A DNA stretch of 64,000 nt, from NCBI GenBank assembly GCA_903632075.3, contig CAHIKZ030004549.1, positions 1,126,001 through 1,190,000 on the forward strand, given 5' to 3'. Source of the DNA: Acanthosepion pharaonis. Its lineage: Eukaryota; Mollusca; Cephalopoda; Sepiida; Sepiidae. Position 1 is the first letter of the stretch; each line of letters begins with the position of its first letter. A model generated the notes under the pieces. The model searched no databases, was not told the origin of the DNA, and saw nothing but the letters and a program-made list of their open reading frames with translations. Shown here in pieces: positions 31,630-43,463 of this stretch. Made by a program: the position numbers and the translations under genes.

Positions 31630-32439
31630 CCATACAACTTACACTCACACACAGACACACACACACATATATATATATATATATGCATGTGTGTGCGTGG
31701 CATTTTCAATGTTATTTTTATTGGATCCTCAGATTCAAGTAGGCAATCTGTTCATTTATTAAACTTATTTATTTATTTTTTGTCAACTGACCTTAATGTT
31801 AAAAACCATATTAAAGAAAAATTTGCTCTCTCTGGCAGGCATCAAATCTGTGTCCCTCAGGGCCTGACATGCCTTATTGACTTGGCCATGAAGAGCAGTC
31901 AGTTAAGTGAGGCTAAATTTTGTGCTTTCAGGTGAAATTTCTCTCATCATAGATTTCACAAAGATTGTTTAAATCTTTTCACTATTTCATTCACTATTTC
32001 ATATCTAAACATAAGCAAAGAGAATTTTTAGAATAGATGATTTGTTAATCTAATAGATTTTTAGCATTTTAAACATGTGTGATATTTGAGATGAATTACT
32101 TACCTATATGATCAACATGATAAAATTGTAGACAAGAAGTGTATAAAATGTATATTTTTATCTATGAATGTTGTTACATATTCTTGAACTTTTTTGCCTT
32201 TCTTAACCAAAGGTTGAAAGTGATTTAATTTTTTAAGTTTCCTTCTTTAATGAAGGCAATCTAATACACATACCAACATCAAATAAAACAAAATATGCTT
32301 TTTTTTTTCTCAGTTTTTTTTTTTTCAGTTTTTGTCTACAATTTTGTCATGTCAATCATATGGGTTATTAATTTTTTTGTCAGATGTTTGTGACTGAATT
32401 AATTTTTGCTGCTTAAGTACGTTGTGTGTGTGGGTGTGT
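31630..32439. other. Unassigned sequence
   Basis: AC/AT run at 31645-31684. 31820-31935 has CAGGCATCAAATCTGTGTCC, possibly part of a tRNA-like repeat on the minus strand, too weak to call. An AT run lies at 32440-32457. Confidence 0.35.
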
Positions 32440-32459
32440 ATATATATATATATATATGA

Positions 32460-33180
32460 AAATTTCTGAGTTAATCTGTAGAAAAGACAATATGTATAAA
32501 GGTAAAAGACAGTAGGAAAACTCTATTATTAGCTGACGCATTTCATCCAATGTGGACTTTTTCAAGGCAAAAACGAAATGAATTTATTGAAAACAAAGTA
32601 GTTATTAACAACAAACAAAATGTCCTTAGCAAGAATTTAGAAAATGCTATTGTAATTGTATTGTTAACTGAAAATTATGTCGGGTACTTTCACGTGTAGA
32701 AATATTGTTTTTATTGTTGTGTTGACGGATTCAGCCATTTTCTTTTGATTTCTTTATGTAGTTGTGTATGTTGGCCTGGGAGAGTAGTAATTCTGTTAGG
32801 AAAGGTGATATTGGGTAAAAAACTGGGCGTAGATTAATATTTGGATAATATTCAATGGCAGCACTCTCGAGGATTTTCCTTCCGAATTATTTTCTTTTTT
32901 TATGAGTGTAGCATTTTTAAAATCAAAATTATGGTTGAATTTATTTCTATGTATTACTAGTGCATTAGTTGTTTTTTGTGAGGTCTCTTTTATACTCCTA
33001 GATGCATTTTTTTTAAATTTCTGCTTGTTTTTCCAATATATTGGGAGGAACAGTTTTGGCAATTTATTTTATAAATGCCTGTTTCAGAAATATTTCTACT
33101 CAAACCACTCTTCTAAAATTAAATCTGGAATTATTATAGGTTTCTATCTGAAGAATCTGCAGCCCCCAATATTTGCCTAA
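32460..33180 (-). pseudogene. Penelope-like element E: GIY-YIG fragment and 3' end
   Basis: The minus-strand frame 33062-32796 reads YWKNKQKFKK (from a YIGKTSRNLKT-like box), then NALVIHRNKFNHNFDFKNAT and LPLNIIQILIYAQF, the C-terminal half of a PLE nuclease. About 200 bases further 3' is a hammerhead relic (32575-32530): GTCC...GGAT GAAA TGCGTC, with the first box decayed to CTTGAAAA. The RT is absent. Confidence 0.75.
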
Positions 33181-33400
33181 AGAAGAAACATGTATAGAAA
33201 ACACATTCAAAAACCTGCAATACCCATATCATTTCATCTACAATGCAAGAAGAAAGGCATACAAAATATACAACCGAAACAAAAATAACATAATCCGTAA
33301 TAATAAATTACATGAAAACGGATGCATAATACTACCAAATAACTTTGTCACAGTTCACTATCCAGAACAACCTATTCCATCTAAATAATCACAAACACTT
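33173..33400 (+). pseudogene. Penelope-like element F: RT thumb fragment
   Basis: ENTFKNLQYPYHFIYNARRK and AYKIYNRNKNN match the region after the RT palm in PLEs. It lies on the opposite strand from fragment E and meets it head to head at about 33180. Confidence 0.6.
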
Positions 33401-33642
33401 CCAAAACCATTATGGATATAATCAAATCCTCAAACACTAATAGCAATAATATTTCTGAAGCATATTTGTTTTATTACCAAGTACTTTTGACTTATGTCAT
33501 CATCAGGGTAGTGTTTATAATAAAAGGAATTTTATAGTATCCATTATTGTCAGACAAATTATTATGTCATCTGAAAATTAAATTTTTTAAGAATGGAGTG
33601 AGGTACATTATGTCAGTGCATGGGTTCTAAAACCATTCTGAA

Positions 33643-33676
<34 letters not shown>

Positions 33677-34423
33677 TTGTGTGTGTTTTTTTTTTTGTTT
33701 TTTTTTTTTAGTGGATACTTGCTCCATTTATTTATTAAACAGTATACTTCTTTATTTTCATCTACTGGCCTGAATATTTGAGAAATCTTTGTTCTAAGTT
33801 CAAAGAGAAGTCTTTAAACTTTTCATTTATAGTTTCATTATTTAACACCCTATTTCTTAATTTACAAAAGCACTTTATTTACAAAATCTGCTCGCCTTAA
33901 ACACATTAACTTTCAATAAATTACCAGTTGATAGAATTTTTGTTAGGTGTAGACCATGGTAGCACCCTAAATTTCCAGGAACCGGTTCTATAAAGGCAGG
34001 TAATCTCTAGGAAAACTAATCTGCTTATTTATTTTTCAATCTGAGAATGGAAACAAATCACTTTATAGTATAAAGAAATAAACCATTTTGATAATAGAAA
34101 ACATTTATTTATTAAAATATACACAGATTGAATTTCTGTTCTCATCGTATTTCTATTCAAAAGTATAAAGCTTTTCGATTCTAGTGTCATCAGCTGTGTT
34201 ATGGTTTCTTGTCCACATTCAAACTGATTCGCTTCAGTTCCAAAGATCCAATGAAAGATCTATTAAATTTATGACTAGAAGATTTAAAGCATTTTTAATT
34301 TCAAAATGGTAGAGGGCATATGTGTATTAGATTTTCACTAGACATTAGTTAGCATAACTAACATTTTACCTAGACCATCAGTTATTAATACGTAAGATTA
34401 TCAACCAGATAATACATAATTTC
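33401..34423. other. Unassigned; two hammerhead-like cores
   Basis: Minus-strand CTGATGATGACATAAGTCAAAA (parts under 20 each) at about 33508-33485, and CTGATGACAC...ATCGAAAAG at about 34190-34165. An AT run at 33643-33670 is followed by GT and T runs. No gene. Confidence 0.4.
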
Positions 34424-37400
34424 AACGTTCGCTAGCTTTTTATAATTTTAGGACGTTCGCTAAGCTTTTATAATTTTTCACAAGCTTTTTATAATTTTAG
34501 GACGTTCGCTAAGCTTTTATAATTTTAGGACGTTAAGCTTTTTATAAGCTAAGCTTTTATAATTTTAGGACGCTTTTATAATTTTAGGACGTTCGCTAAG
34601 CTTTTAAATTTTTTTAGAATTTTAGGACTAGCTTTTTAGAATTTTGCTAAGCTTTTTATAATTTTAGGACGTTAGCTAGCTTTTTTATAATTTTAGGACG
34701 TTCGCTAGCTTTTATAATTTTAGGACGTTCGCTAGCTTTTATAATTTTAGGACGTTCGCTAGCTTTTTTATAATTTTAGGACGTCGCTAAGCTTTTTAGG
34801 ACGCTAGCTTTTTATAAAGGACGTTAGCTTTTTTATAATTTAGGGACGTTCGCTAAGCTTTTATAATTTTAGGGCGTTCGCTAAGCTTTTAGCTTTTTAT
34901 AATTTTAGGAGCTAAGCTTTTTTATAATTTTAAGCTTTTATAATTTTAGGACGTTTAAGCTTTTATAATTTTAGGACGTTCGCTAAGCTTTATAATTTTA
35001 GGACGTTCGCTAAGCTTTTATAATTTAAAGCTTTATATAATTTTAGGACGTTCGCTAGCTTTTATAATTGCTTTTTATATTTTAGGACGTTCGCTAAGCT
35101 TTTTTTTATAATTTTAGGACGTTAAGCTAGCTTTTTATAATTTTAGGGCGTTCGCTAAGCTTTTATAATTTTGGGACGTTAAGCTAAGCTTTTTATAATT
35201 TTAGGAAGCTTTTATAATTTTAGGACGTTTCGCTAGCTTTTATAATTTTAGGACGTTCGCCAAGCTTTTTTATAATTTTAGGACGTTCGCTAAGCTTTTT
35301 ATAATTTTAGGACGTTGCTAAGCTTTTTTAGAATTTTAGGACGTTCGCTAAGCTTTTAGAATTTTAGGACGTTCGCTAAGCTTTTAGAATTTTAGGACGT
35401 TCGCTAAGCTTTTAGAATTTTAGGACGTTCGCTAAGCTTTTATAATTTTAGGACGTTCGCTAAGCTTTTATAATTTTAGGACGTTCGCTAAGCTTTTATA
35501 ATTTTAGGACGTTCGCTAAGCTTTTATAATTTTAGGACGTTCGCTAAGCTTTTATAATTTTAGGACGTTCGCTAGCTTTTATAAGCTTTTTTATAATTTT
35601 AGATTTTCCAAGCTTTTATAATTTTAGGATCGTTAGCTAAGCTTTTTATAATTTTAGGATGCTAGCTTTTATAATTTTAGGACGTTAAGCTTTTTTAATT
35701 TTAGGACGTTCGCTAAGCTTTTTAGGAATTTTAGGACGTTCGCTAAGCTTTTTTAAATTTTGGCTAAGCTTTAGAATTTTAGGACGGCTAAGCTTTTATA
35801 ATTTTGGGACGTTTAGCTTTTTTATAATTTTCACTTTTATAATTTTAGGACGCTCGCTAAGCTTTTTATAATTTTAGGACGTTAAGCTAGCTTTTATAAT
35901 TTTAGGACGTTCGCTAAGCTTTTATAATTTTAGGACGTTCGCTAAGCTTTTAAATTTTAGAGCTAGCTTTTTTATAATTTTAGGACGTTCGCTAGCTTTT
36001 ATAATTTTAGGACGTTCGCTAAGCTTTTATAATTTTAGGACGTTCGCTAAGCTTTTATTTTTTTTTAGGACGTTAAGCTAGGTTTTTATAATTTTAGGAC
36101 GTTCGCCTTTTTTATAATTTAGGACGTTCGCTTTTTTATAATTTTAGGAGCTAGCTTTTATAATTTTAGGACGTTCGCTAAGCTTTTATAATTTTAGGTT
36201 AAGCTTTTTATAATTTTAGGACGTTCGCTAGCTTTTTAATTTTTAGGACGTTCGCTAAGCTTTTTAATTTTAGGACGACTTTTTATAATTTTAGGACGTT
36301 CGCTAGCTTTTTTATAATTTTAGGACGTTTAGGACGTTCGCTAAGCTTTTATAATTTTTAGGACGTTCGCTTTTATAATTTTAGGACGTTTAAGCTTTTT
36401 AGGATAATTTTAGGACGTTCGCTAAGCTTTTATAATTTTAGGACGTTAAGCTAAGCTTTTTTTAGAATTTTAGGACGTTCGCTAGCTTTTAGAATTTTAG
36501 GAAGCTTTTTAGAATTTTAGGACGTTCGCTAAGCTTTTAGAATTTTAGGGACGTTCGCTAAGCTTTTAGAATTTTAGGAGCTAAGCTTTTAGAATTTTAG
36601 GACGTTCGCTAGCTTTTAGAATTTTAGGACGTTAAGCTAGCTTTAGAATTTTAGGACGTTAAGCTAGAATTTTTTCGAATTTTAGGATTTTAGGACGCTA
36701 GCTTTTAGAATTTTAGGACGTTCGCTAAGCTTTTAGAATTTTAGGACGTTTTTAAGCTTTTAGAATTTTAGGACGTTCGCTAAGCTTTTAGAGGACGTTC
36801 GCTAGCTTTTTTTAGAATTTTAGGACTTTTATAATTTTTCTCGCTAAGCTTTTATAATTTTAGGACGTTCGCCGTTTTTTTATAATTTTAGGACGTTAAG
36901 CTAGCTTTTATAATTTTAGGACGTTCGCTGGGTGCTTTTTATAATTTTAGGACTAAGCTTTATAATTTTTAGGACGTTCGCTAAGCTTTTTATAAAGGAC
37001 GTTCGCTAGCTTTTATAATTTTAGGACACTAGCTTTTATAATTTTAGGAGCTAGCTTTTTTATAAAAGCTTTTATAATTTTGCTTTTATAATTTTAGGAC
37101 GGCTTTTTGAAAGGAAGCTTTTAAGGACGTTTCAGGACGTTCGCTAAGCTTTTAGAATTTTAGGACGTTCGCTAAGCTTTTTAGAATTTTAGGACAGCTT
37201 TTAGAATTCTTTTAGAATTTTAGGACGTTCGCTAAGCTTTTAGGCTAAGCTTTTAGAATTTTTAGGATAAGCTTTTAGAATTTTAGGACGTTCGCTAGCT
37301 TTTAGAATTTTAGGACGTTAAGCAAGCTTTTAGAATTTTAGGACGTTTTTAAGCTTTTAGAATTTTAGGACGTTAAGCTAGCTTTTTTAGAATTTTTTTA

Positions 37401-37473
37401 AGCTTTTATAATTTTAGGACGTTCGCTAGCTTTATAATTTTAGGACGTTCGCTAAGCTTTTAGAATTTTAGGA
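34424..37473. repeat. 3-kb minisatellite, 28-bp unit
   Basis: The unit is AAGCTTTTATAATTTT plus AGGACGTTCGCT, about 105 copies, many with deletions or homopolymer changes. Two variants, TATAAT and TAGAAT, cluster in blocks. TAGAAT dominates about 35330-35440, 36450-36830 and 37140-37390; TATAAT dominates most of the rest. Most units carry a HindIII site (AAGCTT). No coding frame crosses the array. In an assembled genome its true length may differ. Confidence 0.97.
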
Positions 37474-37982
37474 ATCAGTTTATGTGAACCAGTAACATTC
37501 CACCACTGGGTGTAGACAATCTGCTTATTACACAGAAAATTTAAATTCTTTGCTATAGGTTTTTGAAAAAAAAAGTTTCAACTGGCAAGATTATGTAATT
37601 CTGACATTTTATTCCCAGGTTTGGAAATCTGAAGAGATCAATATTTTTTTTCATTTATTTTCTTTTTCTTTATATTTTTCTTTTTTTTATCTAAGGTTGT
37701 CTGATGGGGTGTCAAAGAGATTTGAGTAACAGGCTGGGTGGTGCAGAAATATGGAATTTGGAAAATTGAACATTTTTTTTTTTCTCTTCTTTTTCCTCTT
37801 CCTTCTACCTGTTAGATTGGTGGAAGATGAAAGGGGAGCTAAAATCAATCAATCAATTTATTCAGTAATCTAGATTTCCACCTGATGAAATGGCGAAGTG
37901 TCCAATGAAATGAAAGTTCTGCCTCCCTTCATCTGTTTGTTCACCCTCTTTCCTATACTTTTGAAAGTAAGTCCCGAATGGT
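37474..37982. other. Unassigned sequence
   Basis: Poly-T tracts and a short segment similar to repeat tails (CCACCTGATGAAATGGCG near 37878). No gene. Confidence 0.4.
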
Positions 37983-38338
37983 TTTATCATAAGCAGTACT
38001 GTAGAAAAGCTTGTGAATCAATCCAGATTTGTTGAATTATCCTGAATAAAATGCTCTTCATGTTACTTATTCAATCTGCTTGTCATAGAATGCAATAAAA
38101 ATATTGTAAAGGACTAGCAAGGGTAACTTGCATTGCCCATATTTCCAAAGTTCATATTCATTATCATAAGTGGTACTTTAGAAAAGCATATGAATCAATC
38201 CAGATTTGTTGAATTATCCTGAATAAAATGCTCTTCATGTTACTTATTCAATCTACTTGTCGTAGCATTCAATAAAAATATTGTAAAGGACTAGCAAGGG
38301 TAACTTGCTTTGCCCATATTTACAGGGTTCATATTCAT
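37983..38338. repeat. Two-copy 178-bp tandem duplication
   Basis: Units 37983-38160 and 38161-38338 are about 94% identical by eye (shared ATCAATCCAGATTTGTTGAA, GACTAGCAAGGGTAACTTGC). A recent local duplication of unassigned sequence. Confidence 0.9.
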
Positions 38339-38711
38339 TAATGTTTAAAAACTGATTTCATTCCTTTTGTTTAAATGGATTTATTCAAGGGGATGCCAAA
38401 AAGTTGTCAGCCTTGTCAACTTTCTAAAAAAAACTGGCCACTCTGCAAAAGAATATTAATTGAGGTGGAAATTAAGATAAACAACCTTGAACAATGATAG
38501 AATTTACTCATGAAACCTATTAAAAATTCTGATACCTGGTCAAAAAAATAAGGGAGATAAATATGGCAGCTAAACTCATAGTTAGTTTATATATCGAATC
38601 CCTATTTACTGATGTACTTGTTAACAAATATTTGAATTTCCTAAAAAACAAAAACATTTTATACAATGAAAAGTTTTACCTTTAATAACACTCTACCTCC
38701 ATAAATATCTT

Positions 38712-38775
38712 CTTCTATGTGCCATGTCCCCTCAGGACATTGGTGATCATGGATCTCCATAATTTCCTTTTTTTT
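38712..38775 (-). pseudogene. LINE 3'-terminal fragment
   Basis: GTGCCATGTCCCCTCAGGAC followed by GGTGATCATGGATCTCCATA is the complement of the last codons of the LINE seen at 45295-45640. A long T run (38769-38789) follows. Confidence 0.5.
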
Positions 38776-39117
38776 TTTTTTTTTTTTTTGTAGCTTTTAA
38801 TAAATTTTGTCATTTTATTATCTCTCCTAAATCCTAGTGTGTTTTAAACATTTTTACAGTGCGCTCCAAAAGCCAAGGCATTCAATTTTAATAGCAAATA
38901 CCTTATTGTCTGAAAATCTTTTGTAAGAAAAAAAACTCACACTGTTTTGTCGTGTTATATTTATGTCTTGAGAGGTCCCACACCATTAATTACTGAGGTT
39001 GTTGTCCTTTTTTCAATTTGCAATAACGATTCTTTTTTCAGTGGAATAATCAGATTCAAACTTGACATTTGTAAATAAAAAGAATGCATACAATTAAGTG
39101 ATTTTTTTTATTTTTTA

Positions 39118-39166
39118 TGGCTTATCAACCTTTTGCAAGTTATTAAAAGCCAGAAAATATTTGAAT
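39118..39166 (-). repeat. SINE tail fragment
   Basis: ATGGCTTATCAACCTTTTGC ... AAAGCCAGAAAATATTT is the complement of the common tail of the 5S/tRNA SINE family. Confidence 0.65.
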
Positions 39167-39199
39167 GTTTTGGAAATAATGATGTTGTGTCTACTATAT

Positions 39200-39510
39200 C
39201 TTGGTAAGAGGAAAAAGATCATTCATGCCTTCAGTAATGGTACCAACATTCATACTCTGGCTTCCATCTTCAATGTCCATTCATGAACCATCAAGAGAAC
39301 GGTGAATAAGTTTAAAAAAGAGGGAACAATAAAGAGAAAAACTGGATCAGGAGGTCACAACAGCAAAAGGGATCATCATTTCAACTTAGAGCTAAATACA
39401 TTCATATTGTTCAAAGTAGAGTCCAATAGTGTGATAAAAAACTTAGAGAATTCCAGTAAGATATCTTTAATCATTTCTAAGATACAACAGTTCAGAAGCT
39501 TAATCTAACA
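39200..39510 (+). pseudogene. Mariner transposase N-terminal remnant
   Basis: LGKRKKIIHAFSNGTNIHTL, then a stop, then TIKRTVNKFKKEGTIKRKTG and SGGHNSKR form the helix-turn-helix N-terminus and linker of a mariner-type transposase. The frame is interrupted at 39282 and no catalytic part follows. It could belong to the same family as the C-terminal piece at 42640-43330 (-). Confidence 0.7.
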
Positions 39511-39559
39511 AGTGGACAATTTTGCTGCTACACTCTGTTTTATATATAGAGAGAGAAAG

Positions 39560-39721
39560 AGAGGAGCTGATACATTTTGTCCTCTGATGGACTTTATCAA
39601 GGCAAATGTAAAGATTTTATTTTGCAACAAATATTTATAAACAGAAGTAAAACTATTATTTTTACAGAATTTTTAAATTTAAGAATGCTTTAAAAATTCT
39701 GTAAAAATGATATTTTTACTT

Positions 39722-39770
<49 letters not shown>
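39560..39770 (-). repeat. PLE 3'-end relic with (AT)n
   Basis: The minus strand at 39605-39560 reads CTTGATAAAGTCC ATCA GAGGAC AAAATGTATC, the decayed form of the PLE hammerhead GTCC...GGAC GAAA pattern. 39665-39720 contains inverted TTTTTACAGAATTTTTAAA sequence. The AT run is at 39727-39770. Confidence 0.5.
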
Positions 39771-39773
<3 letters not shown>

Positions 39774-40171
39774 CTAACTGAGAGCCAAAGGTAAATTATG
39801 GGGATGCAAACTAATATAATTTAATCCATATATATATTAAATCCTAGTGAGCCAGAAACTACCTACCTACCTCAGCTTCATCTAAATGGATCTTCAGGGC
39901 AAACCCTACTCTACTTTGTGTATTGAGCACTTTACATCTTATTTTACTCGATTGGGTTTTTTCTTTTGGCTACGCATGGGTGTTTATTTTTGTTTGTTTT
40001 TTTTTTTTTTTTTTTTTTTTTTGTTTTCAACCAACTTAGCTGTTTTTTGTCGTTTCTTTTTTTAAAAATTTTTCCCCACATACCAGTTTGTTTAAATATA
40101 TTTTTATTTGTACTATGCGTTGTTTTTTTTTGTTTTTTTAATACTAATCGAGTATAGGTATTAAAATAAAC

Positions 40172-40261
40172 ATAATATATATATATATATATAAAAACGT
40201 TTCATTAAAGATGACTGCCTAAGAGAATAATTGGTAATAAAATAGCTGAGAGTGCTCTGAT

Positions 40262-40332
<71 letters not shown>
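40172..40332. repeat. (AT)n microsatellites
   Basis: AT runs at 40174-40192 and 40263-40332, with a ~70-base spacer. Confidence 0.95.
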
Positions 40333-40336
<4 letters not shown>

Positions 40337-40482
40337 TAACCCGGATATAAGAGATTTTATATGGTCCCAAATTAGAGCCTGTGTTAATGTATATAAAATA
40401 GACCAAACCCTGATATAAGAGAAACCGGATATAAGAGACTTCTTCTCCGGTCCCGACAACTCTCTTATATCTGGGTTACACT
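40333..40482. mobile_element. 150-bp MITE (pogo/Tigger-like ends)
   Basis: AGTGTAACCCGGATATAAGA at the left and the complement of CTCTTATATCTGGGTTACACT at the right form ~22-bp inverted ends. An internal CGGATATAAGAGACTT repeats the motif. It sits between two AT runs, so a TA target would be invisible. The family assignment is inference from the ends. Confidence 0.6.
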
Positions 40483-40485
40483 GTC

Positions 40486-40489
<4 letters not shown>

Positions 40490-40544
<55 letters not shown>

Positions 40545-40560
40545 AAGAGAGAGAGAGAGA
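40490..40560. repeat. (TG)n(AT)n(GA)n microsatellite
   Basis: GT units, AT run (40496-40538), then GAGA. Confidence 0.95.
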
Positions 40561-41021
40561 CAGTGAACATAGGAATCAGCATTGCATGGTGAAGAAATTG
40601 AAGATGAAGCCATATTTGAACATGTATTGTGTTGTATAGGAAACCCTCTTTAAAGGTGCTTTGTTATTTCACCGTGTGATAGTGTCCATTCGCCATGAGT
40701 ACTACATCCGAATTGTGCATGAAAACAGCAATTGAGGATAGAATTTTTCTCACGAGATGTGGTTGCATTTCTGTTCAAATTCACAGGAGTGAGATCTGTA
40801 TTTTTCTTTTTCATGTGGTATTTATAAAATTTATTTTTTATCCTTGCACGCAAAATGAGTGGAGTGAAATGAAGACAATTTTATATGCAATTTGCTTTTA
40901 TAAATATGCACATTTTTAAACATCTTACACAAATATATACACATGCCAGATATACATTCATATCATGAAACTCTGCATTGGTTTCCAATAAGTATTATGA
41001 ACTTGGAATATTTATGATATA
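40561..41021. other. Unassigned sequence
   Basis: Short opposed frames at 40650-40919 without motifs. No gene recognised. Confidence 0.4.
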
Positions 41022-41400
41022 TAGGAGGAATAGTGGATAGTGGCTTCGATTGAAGAATCAGAGAGCCAAGTTCGAATTCCATTCGAATCCATTACATTCA
41101 CTTAGATGATAATACCCTTGGGAAAAGTATTAGTCCTCTTCTTCTCCCTACAGCTATGGGTAAATAGCAGGACATACTGAGTTCTATAGCCTTAAATGGC
41201 AACTGATCTAGGAGAAGGACAACTCTCTGAATTCAAAACCTGAGGAGTACACCAGGTCTCTGGATTTGGCCCTTCAAAAAGTGTGGTTGGTTTTGCACAA
41301 AGCCTTCGCCACTATAATCAAATCATATATGCTGGTGTCTGGGCTCTCGGTTCCTCGGAACTGAGCTGCTTGACCCTCATATGTTGAATACGACTGGAGA
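41022..41400 (+). mobile_element. tRNA-derived SINE, longer variant
   Basis: AGGAGGAATAGTGGATAGTGG (head), AAGTTCGAATTCCATTC (box B-like), AGCTATGGGTAAATAGCAGG, then a different 3' part with GGTGTCTGGGCTCTCGGTTC. The first ~220 bases match 7468-7882 and the rest does not, so the family has alternative tails. Confidence 0.75.
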
Positions 41401-41405
41401 ATCCA

Positions 41406-41408
<3 letters not shown>

Positions 41409-41457
<49 letters not shown>

Positions 41458-41470
41458 GTGTATATATATG
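41409..41470. repeat. (AT)n microsatellite
   Basis: Main run 41409-41455. Confidence 0.95.
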
Positions 41471-41484
41471 GTGCAGTTCAATTT

Positions 41485-41909
41485 ATATTACAATGAATCA
41501 TTCATACAAAAAGTAAATTAGTAAAGTTAATGATATAAAATGGTGAAATCCCTTCACTAACAAAATTTTAAAGATGCATTAACCCACTAATCACTCAATA
41601 AATGTTATGATCCTTTTTTTTAAAATTATAAGCTGTATAAGGTCTTTCTTAAATACGCAAGTACTTTCGACTGTACATTCAGTCATCTTCAGGCATGGAA
41701 ATCGTTTTGTTTTTGGTAAAATTCAGGTAGCATCCGAGACTAAAAAATATAACGCGAATCAAAATATTAAAAATTAAAAAACAAGGATCATAACATTCAT
41801 CAAGTGATTATTGGGTTAATGCATCTTTAAAATTTTGTTAGTGAAGGGATTTTGCCATTTTATATAATTAACTTATTTACTTTTTGTATGAATGATTCAT
41901 TGTAATATA
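41485..41909. mobile_element. 425-bp element with ~125-bp inverted arms
   Basis: Left arm 41485-41615 and right arm 41783-41909 are inverted copies with about 90% match by eye (CAATGAATCATTCATACAAA..., CCCTTCACTAACAAAATTTT, TGTTATGATCCTT). The ~165-base middle carries, on the minus strand, CTGAAGA (about 41694-41688), a 5-bp stem GACTG/CAGTC, GAAA, and a 5-bp AGTAC/GTATT stem. No protein coding. A MITE or a PLE-derived palindrome. Confidence 0.75.
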
Positions 41910-42524
41910 TACCTACAGTCCCATCTAAAAGTATTAGAATGGCAAGGACAATTCCTTTGTTTTTTTATTCACTGAAGACATTTGGATTTAAGATCAAAAG
42001 ATGAATATAAAGACAAGAGTTCAGAATTTCAACTTTTATTTTCTGGTTATTTACATTATTCAGCACAGTGTGGCCATGTTTATAGTTGGGGTTATTTGAG
42101 TTGTTGCTTTTTTTTTTTTTTATTAATAATGCTTCCATTATTTTTAGCCCATTAACATATGGATGAAACTATTTAATATTTGTATTAGCAATTAGTATAT
42201 TGCAGATTGGAGTTTTGTAGTGTGCTGACTATGTTTGGAAAATAAAACATTCATTTAACTCTAGATACAGGCATAAAGCAATCCATACATTCAGTTAAAA
42301 GTAAAAATAAAATCATCCTTCATAATGGCCAAAATGTATAGCCAAAAGTGCTCAGACATACAGAAAATTTGGACAATTTCTGCATAATCTATGTCCAGAA
42401 AAGAAAATTATATGAAAACAAAAAAAATTGAATAAACCATCACTGCAGTTCCATGTCATTAGTTTTTAATGAAACTTGTATGAAAGAGTTAGTGTTGCCC
42501 AAATACACAAAAAATATGTGTTTG
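41910..42524. other. Unassigned sequence
   Basis: AT-rich, with a 20-base T run near 42104 and no frame or repeat that I recognise. Confidence 0.4.
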
Positions 42525-43330
42525 AGTGTGGTGCGATGGATAAATTGTCGTCTAAATGAAAAATAAAACAAAATGAAAATAAAACTGGCATTTCATTTTA
42601 ACAAATATATTTACCAAAATTACATAAAAATATCTTAAAATATTAAAGATTATATTTATTCACTAAAATCGCCATTGGCTTTAACCACACCCTCCAGATG
42701 ACTTTGGAATCTCCTCAACTCTTCCAGACAGTCTCCTTGATTAAGTTGGTGAATGCTGCCATAATCCTTACCCGCAATTCATTTTTGGTATTACAAGGAG
42801 TCTTGTTGGTCAGTCATTCAACTGCGCCCCACACATAATAATCAAGTTGGTTGCAGTCTGGAGAGTTAGGTGACTAGATGTAAGGAGTGATGTGGTCGCA
42901 GAAATTGTCTGACAGACATGACTGTGTTCTGCTTTTGTGGCATGGTGCAGATTCCTGTTGCCAAACATAGGGTCTTCCAGCAGCCACCCTCTTGACCCAA
43001 GGCAACACTACTTCCTCAAGACACTTCATGTAGGTCTTCAGGTTGAGTTTGAGGCCCTGTGCAAAGAGGAATTGAGGCATTAATATTGTCATCACTAATG
43101 ACCACTCCAAACACCATGATTTTGACTGGATATATCATCCAACTCTTTCTGATTCCTCTGCAATGTCCTCCTCAGATTGACAGCCAAACACTCTGAAATG
43201 TTCGTATTGGAGCATGTGGCATGAGTGCAAAAAGCATTACAGCATTCTGTTTCCAAATTTCTGGTAGTGTGAATTGTGTCATGGTGCTCTTTTTCTCACA
43301 ACTGACCCTACAATACTGTGCAGTTGACAA
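42525..43330 (-). pseudogene. Mariner/Tc1-type transposase C-terminal half
   Basis: The minus-strand frame 43110-42874 reads GLKLNLKTYMKCLEEVVLPW, RVAAGRPYVWQQESAPCHKS and LSDNFCDHITPYI. The Q-E-S-A-P-C-H block is the second catalytic-Asp region, here Q(D/E)SAP with Glu replacing the usual Asp. The frame continues broken to about 42670 with RI(M)AAFTNLI-, RRFQSHLEGVVKANG-like residues. The N-terminal half is missing. A TIR-like sequence (GATAAATTGTCGTCTAAATG) sits at 42538. Confidence 0.8.
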
Positions 43331-43391
43331 AATCAAAAACAATGTGCATGTTTGAAATAAAAAATATAAAATGGCAACAATTTACACATTG

Positions 43392-43408
<17 letters not shown>

Positions 43409-43460
<52 letters not shown>
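43409..43460. repeat. (TG)n(TA)n microsatellite
   Basis: About 25 TA units after a TG run. Confidence 0.95.

Positions 43461-43463
<3 letters not shown>

Noticed and set aside
34424..37473. CRISPR array
   Set aside because: Units are contiguous with no unique spacers, in eukaryotic DNA; this is a minisatellite.
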